From Caldilineaceae bacterium bin5 (GTDB lineage Bacteria > Chloroflexota > Anaerolineae > Caldilineales > Caldilineaceae): 35,281 bases of DNA. A program made the position numbers and the translations under genes. The notes beneath the pieces were generated by a model, which made no database searches, was not told where the DNA came from, and saw nothing but the letters and a program-made list of their open reading frames with translations. The DNA is taken from NCBI GenBank assembly GCA_002238445.1, contig MPML01000050.1, positions 1 through 35,281 on the forward strand, read 5' to 3'. Shown one piece after another: positions 31,469 through 35,281 of the stretch (position 1 is the first letter of the stretch; each line of letters begins with the position of its first letter).

Positions 31469-33865
31469 ATGAAGAAAACTGAAGAAAGTAATCAGGAGAT
31501 CGAAGCCTTGCGTCGGCGCATGTCGTTGTTTTACGAGGCGATTCAGCGCATAAACGAGAGCCTGGACTTCGAAAACGTATTGCAGGAGGTGGTAGACAGT
31601 GCGAGGGAGCTAACCGGAGCTCGATACGGGGTGATCGTCTCTTTGGACAGTGCGGGGCAACGGGAGGAAGGCCTAATCACCTCCGGGATGACCTGCGAGG
31701 AACGGAAGCGCTTGGTGGCGACGCCAGACAGTTTGCAATTCTTTGAGTATCTTAAGAGCCTGCCAGGCCCGTTAAGGATTTCCGATTTTTCCGCCCTCAT
31801 AAGGGGGCTGGGGCTGCCCGACGTTCAGACCGTCCCGGCGGAGGCTTTCCTGTCTGCTCCCATTCGCTACCGGAGGGAGGGAATTGGCAACATCTTTTTG
31901 GCCAGGGGGATGGAAGGGCAAGAATTCACCCAGGAGGACGAGGAGACCCTCGTGATGTTTGCCGCCCAGGCAGCGTTTGTCATTTCCAATGCTCGCCGGT
32001 ATCGGGAGGAACAGCGGGCCAGGGCCGGCCTGCAGACGCTGATTGACACCTCGCCCGTAGGCGTCGCTGTATTTGACGCACGTACTGGCGAGCTGGGGCC
32101 CGTGAATCGTGAGGGCCACAGGATCGTCGAGGCGGTGCGGAGTCCCGGGCAGACAGACGAGGAACTCCTGGAAATTATCACTTTCAGGCGGGAGGACGGG
32201 CAGGAGATTTCTCTGGAGCAGTTACCCTTAGCGCAGGCGCTGGGCGGCAGCGAGACGCTACGTGCTGAGGAGATGGTCCTGTCTGTGCCTGACGGTCGGT
32301 CGATCACTATTCTGATCAATGCGACGCCGATACGCACGGAAACCGACGAGGTGGAGTCGATGGTTGTGACTTTACAGGACATGACACCATTGAAGGACCT
32401 GGAGCGCATGCGGGCGGAGTTCCTTGGGATGGTGAGTCACGAGCTGAGGGCACCATTGACTTCGATCAAGGGGTCCGCCGACACATTACTTGAGTCTTTT
32501 ACCGCCCTTGATCCCGTCGAAATGGTGCAGTTTATTCGCATCATCAAGACTCAGGCCGAACGTATGCGGGACCTGATCAGCGAACTCCTGGACGTGGCGG
32601 GAATCGAGACAGGTACGCTGTCGGTCGCTCCTGTTCCGGTGCAGGTGTCTACGCTGGTGGATGAAGCCAGGAACACTTTTCTGAGCGGAGGAGGCCGGGA
32701 CAACCTCGCCATTGACATTGAGCCGAACCTGCCCTGGGCGATGGCGGACAGGAGACGCATCGTGCAAGTATTGGGCAATCTGTTTGCAAACGCCAGCAGA
32801 TACTCCACAGGGTCTTCGCCGATTGAGGTAAAAGCGGCGCATGATGACAGATTTGTCGTGATATCAGTGGCCGACAAAGGGCGTGGTATATCGTCAAACC
32901 TCCTGCCGCTGCTGTTTCGAAAATTTTCGCGGGATTCCGATGAGGATAATGAGGGCAGTTCCGGCCTCGGCCTTGCCATATGCAAGGGGATCGTTGAAGC
33001 GCATGGCGGGCGCATTTGGGCCGAAAGCGATGGAACCGGCATGGGTTCCAAGTTCACATTCACGCTGCCAACTACCGGTGCCCCCAGCGCCGGGGCGGAA
33101 CGGGAGCTACACGCCATGCCCAACGGAGCGAGGCGTGCCGGGCTGGATAAGGCACACATTCTGGTCGTGGACGACGACCCGATGACCCTCCGCTACGTCC
33201 GCGATACCTTGGCGAAAGGAGGCTACACTCCTGTCGTCACCGCTGATCCCGAGGATGCCTTACGCATTGTTGAGGAAAAGCCGATCCGACTTGTGTTGTT
33301 GGACCTGATGATGCCCGGGATCGACGGGATTGAGCTGATGAGAAACATCTTAGACATTGTCGAGGTGCCGGTCATTTTTCTTTCTGCCTACGGTCGCGAC
33401 GAGATTATTGCACGAGCCCTGGAGTCCGGGGCTGCCGATTACATGGTCAAACCCTTTTCTCCAACCGAGCTGACGGCAAGGGTTGGGGCGGCTTTGCGTA
33501 GACGGCTGGCTCCGGTCCGGGGAACGGATTCTGAACAGTTTGTTCTGGGGGAACTTACAATCAACTATGGCGAACGCCACGTCGCGGTTGCCGGACGACC
33601 GGTGCATTTGACTGCCACGGAATACAAACTGCTTACAGAGCTCTCGGTCAATTCCGGGCGGGTGTTGACTCACGAGCAACTGTTACGGAAGGTTTGGGGC
33701 CTGCCCTCCTCCAGCCGCAGCAGCGCTATCCGCACCTTTGTAAGGAGACTGCGCAGCAAGTTGGGGGACAACTCGACAGGCCCCAAATACATAATGGCTG
33801 TACCCCGAGTCGGCTACCGAATGCCTAAGGGTGAGAATCGGAGACTTTCGGGCGGCTCGCGTTGA
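31469..33865 (+). CDS. Fused two-component protein: GAF-PAS-histidine kinase-receiver-winged helix
   Basis: 798 residues joining a complete sensor kinase and its DNA-binding response regulator. Order: a short coiled start; GAF (about 32-180); PAS (about 187-310); the HisKA H-box FLGMVSHELRAPLTSIKG (His324); an ATPase domain with N-box NLFANASRYS near 437 and G-box SSGLGLAI near 497; a receiver (from 561, VVDDDP) with phospho-acceptor Asp612 in LLDLMMPG and the conserved Lys in MVKPF; and an OmpR-type winged helix (LTATEYKLLTELS near 713, ending GPKYIMAVPRVGYRM). No membrane helix, so it senses a cytosolic signal. Start 31469 (MKKTEES) is preferred because GGAAGGG lies before it; an in-frame ATG at 31451 has none. 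Signal and target genes are unknown. Confidence 0.95.
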   Translation: MKKTEESNQEIEALRRRMSLFYEAIQRINESLDFENVLQEVVDSARELTGARYGVIVSLDSAGQREEGLITSGMTCEERKRLVATPDSLQFFEYLKSLPGPLRISDFSALIRGLGLPDVQTVPAEAFLSAPIRYRREGIGNIFLARGMEGQEFTQEDEETLVMFAAQAAFVISNARRYREEQRARAGLQTLIDTSPVGVAVFDARTGELGPVNREGHRIVEAVRSPGQTDEELLEIITFRREDGQEISLEQLPLAQALGGSETLRAEEMVLSVPDGRSITILINATPIRTETDEVESMVVTLQDMTPLKDLERMRAEFLGMVSHELRAPLTSIKGSADTLLESFTALDPVEMVQFIRIIKTQAERMRDLISELLDVAGIETGTLSVAPVPVQVSTLVDEARNTFLSGGGRDNLAIDIEPNLPWAMADRRRIVQVLGNLFANASRYSTGSSPIEVKAAHDDRFVVISVADKGRGISSNLLPLLFRKFSRDSDEDNEGSSGLGLAICKGIVEAHGGRIWAESDGTGMGSKFTFTLPTTGAPSAGAERELHAMPNGARRAGLDKAHILVVDDDPMTLRYVRDTLAKGGYTPVVTADPEDALRIVEEKPIRLVLLDLMMPGIDGIELMRNILDIVEVPVIFLSAYGRDEIIARALESGAADYMVKPFSPTELTARVGAALRRRLAPVRGTDSEQFVLGELTINYGERHVAVAGRPVHLTATEYKLLTELSVNSGRVLTHEQLLRKVWGLPSSSRSSAIRTFVRRLRSKLGDNSTGPKYIMAVPRVGYRMPKGENRRLSGGSR

Positions 33866-34155
33866 GGGATCAGAAGGGCAGGAAGTGGTGCTCGGTATGG
33901 GATCTTGTTCTGCCGCAAGAGGCATTGTACTGCGGTTTTTAGTAGTCAGTTTTTAGTTTTTAGTGAACACCAGTCGCGGGGGGTATCGGGATTGGGGGAG
34001 GCGGCTGATTCGTTGTCTGAATCAGGATTTGCGGGATTCTTGGGGATTTTCGGGATGGCTGGCGAGCTGGGCGGGGTGTAGTCCGGAGGATCGCTTTTTG
34101 GGATCGGTCAGGAAAAGGACTGTACTCAGGGACAGTGGGGCGGGGTACACGCTGC
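33866..34155. repeat. Repeat-bearing gap after the kinase gene
   Basis: Holds a heptad-like GTTTTTAG stretch (about 33935-33965) identical in layout to the one split by MITE copy 2, followed by the shared phrase CACCAGTCGCGGGGGG and, at 34007-34058, the second copy of the TTGTCTGAATCAGGATTTGC dispersed repeat. The plus-strand open frame across it is made of repeat and of the antisense of the antitoxin gene, and is not called. Confidence 0.65.
34007..34058. repeat. Dispersed repeat of the TTGTCTGAA...GGATTTGC family, copy 2
   Basis: Shares TTGTCTGAA, GGATTTGC, TTGGGGAT and TTCGGGATGG with the copy at 19037-19089 over about 52 bases, with a handful of mismatches. It begins the same way as the 60-bp tandem units at 20576-20962. 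Confidence 0.6.
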
Positions 34156-34356
34156 TTATTTGGCTTGCTCCGCAAGGAGTGTTCTTACGGATGGGACTAG
34201 ATCAGTGGGTATATCCATTACTGTCATTGTTGGATCCTCAAATGCGGCTTCGTCTTCGGCGATGGCCTCTTCGTCGGTCTGGGACTCGTAATGCTGAATT
34301 AAGCGGCGGACGCGTTCCAAGTCCCAGCCTGGAGGGTATCTATTGGAATCTTTCAT
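34156..34356 (-). CDS. Antitoxin-like small protein of a BrnT/DUF4258-type module (copy A)
   Basis: 66 residues: YPPGWDLERVRRLIQHYESQ, an acidic DEEAIAEDEAAFED stretch, and MTVMDIPTDLVPSVRTLLAE. This layout is seen in small partner proteins encoded directly after BrnT/DUF4258-like toxins. Its ATG overlaps the toxin stop as ATGA, the usual translationally coupled toxin-antitoxin arrangement. The frame is intact, unlike the toxin before it and the second antitoxin copy. It would bind and neutralise the toxin and might repress the operon; both roles are inferred. If only the antitoxin survives, it may persist as an anti-addiction gene. Confidence 0.7.
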   Translation of the reverse strand: MKDSNRYPPGWDLERVRRLIQHYESQTDEEAIAEDEAAFEDPTMTVMDIPTDLVPSVRTLLAEQAK

Positions 34357-34630
34357 TTTCCTCTCCTTCTCATGCGCCTTCGATAGGCGGCAAGCTGTCT
34401 GCCTCTCAGTTCGTATGCCGTGATGACGAAGACTTCTTCGGGGTCCAAGTGGGGGATGTATATCACACGAAGGTAGCGCCCCCTACGCGTTCGTCCGATT
34501 GCAGTACGTGACTGTCCACGACCCCGTCATCCTCTCCCGGGAAAAACAGAATGTCTTCGACTTCATCCTCTTCGACGCCATGGACATAAATGTGAGGCTC
34601 ATCTGTGTCAGGATCAATAAAAAACCGCAC
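34353..34630 (-). pseudogene. BrnT/DUF4258-like toxin, frameshifted (copy A)
   Basis: Starts at GTG 34630 with GGAG 6 bases upstream and reads MRFFIDPDTDEPHIYVHGVE, then EDEVEDILFFPGED, typical of this small RNase-toxin fold. After GED the matching frame changes: the continuation RGRGQSRTAIGRTRRGRYLR and VIYIPHLDPEEVFVITAYEL with a basic AYRRRMRRRGK end is in another frame. Total length 278 bases is not a multiple of three. One missing base (or two extra) near the GAGGATGACGGGG stretch explains it. In the current sequence the toxin would be truncated and inactive; a sequencing error at that GC run is the alternative. Confidence 0.7.
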
Positions 34631-34781
34631 AGAGGCTCCGAATTAATTTGTCTAATTTGGAAGAAATACCACTCACTCTACACATTGGCCGAAATCGAGT
34701 TCATCCCAGGCGATACTCATACATCACTACTGTGGTTATTTTGACACATCCGTTCAGAATAGTCCAAAGGCCAGATAACGG

Positions 34782-34979
34782 TCACAGGCCGAACAGGAGG
34801 TATTGGCCAATATCCTTGAAGAGAACAGCAGTGTCGTATTCGATTCTGGTCTGAACACCGCATCCTTCGTCGAGCAAGCTCCTGGCAGCCTGAAGTTTTC
34901 TCGCCTTCTCGGCTCGAATGTCTTAAGCAGGGATCGTTCCGAACTGGTAGGCTGGAAACTCCCTTCTATGAGCTGGCAT
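34782..34979 (-). pseudogene. Possible relic reading frame between the two toxin-antitoxin copies
   Basis: One frame of 66 codons starts at ATG 34979, overlapping the old antitoxin stop as TGATG. It reads MPAHRREFPAYQFGTIPA, then TAA, then DIRAEKARKLQAARSLLDEG and ends YLLFGL. The coding look on both sides of a single stop suggests a dead small gene, but no family is recognised and this could be chance. Confidence 0.25.
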
Positions 34980-35191
34980 CAGGCTAGAGTCATTTCGGCT
35001 TGATCCAGCAGGAGAGCACTTACTGATGGGACTAACGCGATGGACAAATCCCTTAGAGTTTTTGTGAGATCCTAGAATTCTGCTTCGTCTTTGGCGATGG
35101 CTTCTTCGTCGGTCTGGGATCGGCAATGCTGAGTAAGGCGGCGGACGCGTTCCAGATCCCAGCCTGAGGGGTTATTGTTGGGATTTTTCAT
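34979..35191 (-). pseudogene. Antitoxin-like gene, copy B, with internal stop
   Basis: Homologous to copy A at 34156-34356: GWDLERVRRLTQHCRSQTDE and EAIAKDEAEF, then TAG at 35072-35074 where copy A has a Glu codon (GAG), then DLTKTLRDLSIALVPSVSAL in the same frame. A single G-to-T change in the stop codon position explains the loss, and there is no frameshift. Its ATG overlaps the stop of the toxin copy at the window edge as ATGA. The duplicated pair is thus damaged in the antitoxin here and in the toxin in copy A. Confidence 0.72.
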
Positions 35192-35281
35192 TTTGCGCTA
35201 CTTTTCATGTGCCTTCGATAGGCGACAGGGCGTCTGCCCCTTAATTCGTATGCTGTGATGATGAAGTTTCTTGGGCTGGGC
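35188..35281 (-). CDS. BrnT/DUF4258-like toxin, copy B, C-terminal part (runs off window)
   Basis: The frame is open from the window edge and reads NFIITAYELRGRRPVAYRRH to an end SSAK, matching the last 30 residues of the copy A toxin (VFVITAYELRGRQLAAYRRR). Only the C-terminus is visible, so integrity cannot be judged. The stop overlaps the antitoxin-B ATG by four bases, as in copy A. Confidence 0.6.
   Translation of the reverse strand, partial: PSPRNFIITAYELRGRRPVAYRRHMKSSAK

Noticed and set aside
33963..34511. 182-codon plus-strand frame
   Set aside because: It starts in a dispersed repeat and continues antisense through the antitoxin and toxin genes.

Overview
The window reads as a piece of a high-GC, repeat-rich bacterial chromosome. 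The gene mix fits a Chloroflexota (Caldilineales/Anaerolineae-like) metagenome-derived genome: expanded Asp-box sialidase-like genes, DppABC-type transporters, an ImuB/DnaE2 pair, a fused GAF-PAS-kinase-receiver-winged-helix protein, four-helix-bundle and BrnT-like small proteins, and many dispersed repeats. That placement is inference; no rRNA, tRNA or CRISPR array was seen.

Layout. (1) 1-3441, plus strand: the end of a DppC-type permease, an M14 carboxypeptidase-like protein and a mannonate dehydratase-like protein, closely spaced as an operon. (2) 3981-14039, minus strand: eight genes in one orientation. In transcription order they are an Asp-box sialidase-like protein, a DegT-type aminotransferase, an FGE-fold protein, a deacetylase-like protein, a second sialidase-like protein and three tandem paralogous sialidase-like genes. 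(3) 14564-18809, minus strand: a lipoprotein substrate-binding protein and two DppB/DppC permeases behind a strong sigma70-type promoter. Regions 2 and 3 together look like an import-and-process system for amino-sugar glycans or glycopeptides. (4) 18810-25459: a repeat island carrying a Cys/His-motif protein of unknown function, an FG-GAP protein and imuB. (5) imuB (22825) and dnaE2 (25460): an SOS mutagenesis cassette. The imuB promoter is a near-consensus TTGACA-N17-TATATT with a LexA-type GAAC-N4-GTTC box filling the spacer. (6) 28772-33865: a four-helix-bundle protein, two small minus-strand hypothetical genes and an 800-residue fused two-component regulator. (7) 34156 to the window end: a tandemly duplicated BrnT-like toxin/antitoxin module with damage in both copies.

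The clearest undescribed element is a family of small non-autonomous mobile elements at 3469-3664, 14065-14365 and 29192-29477. They share terminal inverted repeats starting GTAAC and are flanked by 8-bp target duplications (CCTGCTCG, ATTCGTAG, and GTTTTTAG/GTTCTTAG). An unoccupied copy of the third insertion site lies at 33950. A truncated core copy lies at 25276-25383.

The plus strand is G-rich over C through about 4-29 kb whichever strand is coding: minus-strand genes use C-ending codons and plus-strand genes use G-ending codons. This suggests replication-strand skew and produces very long antisense shadow frames, which were discarded.
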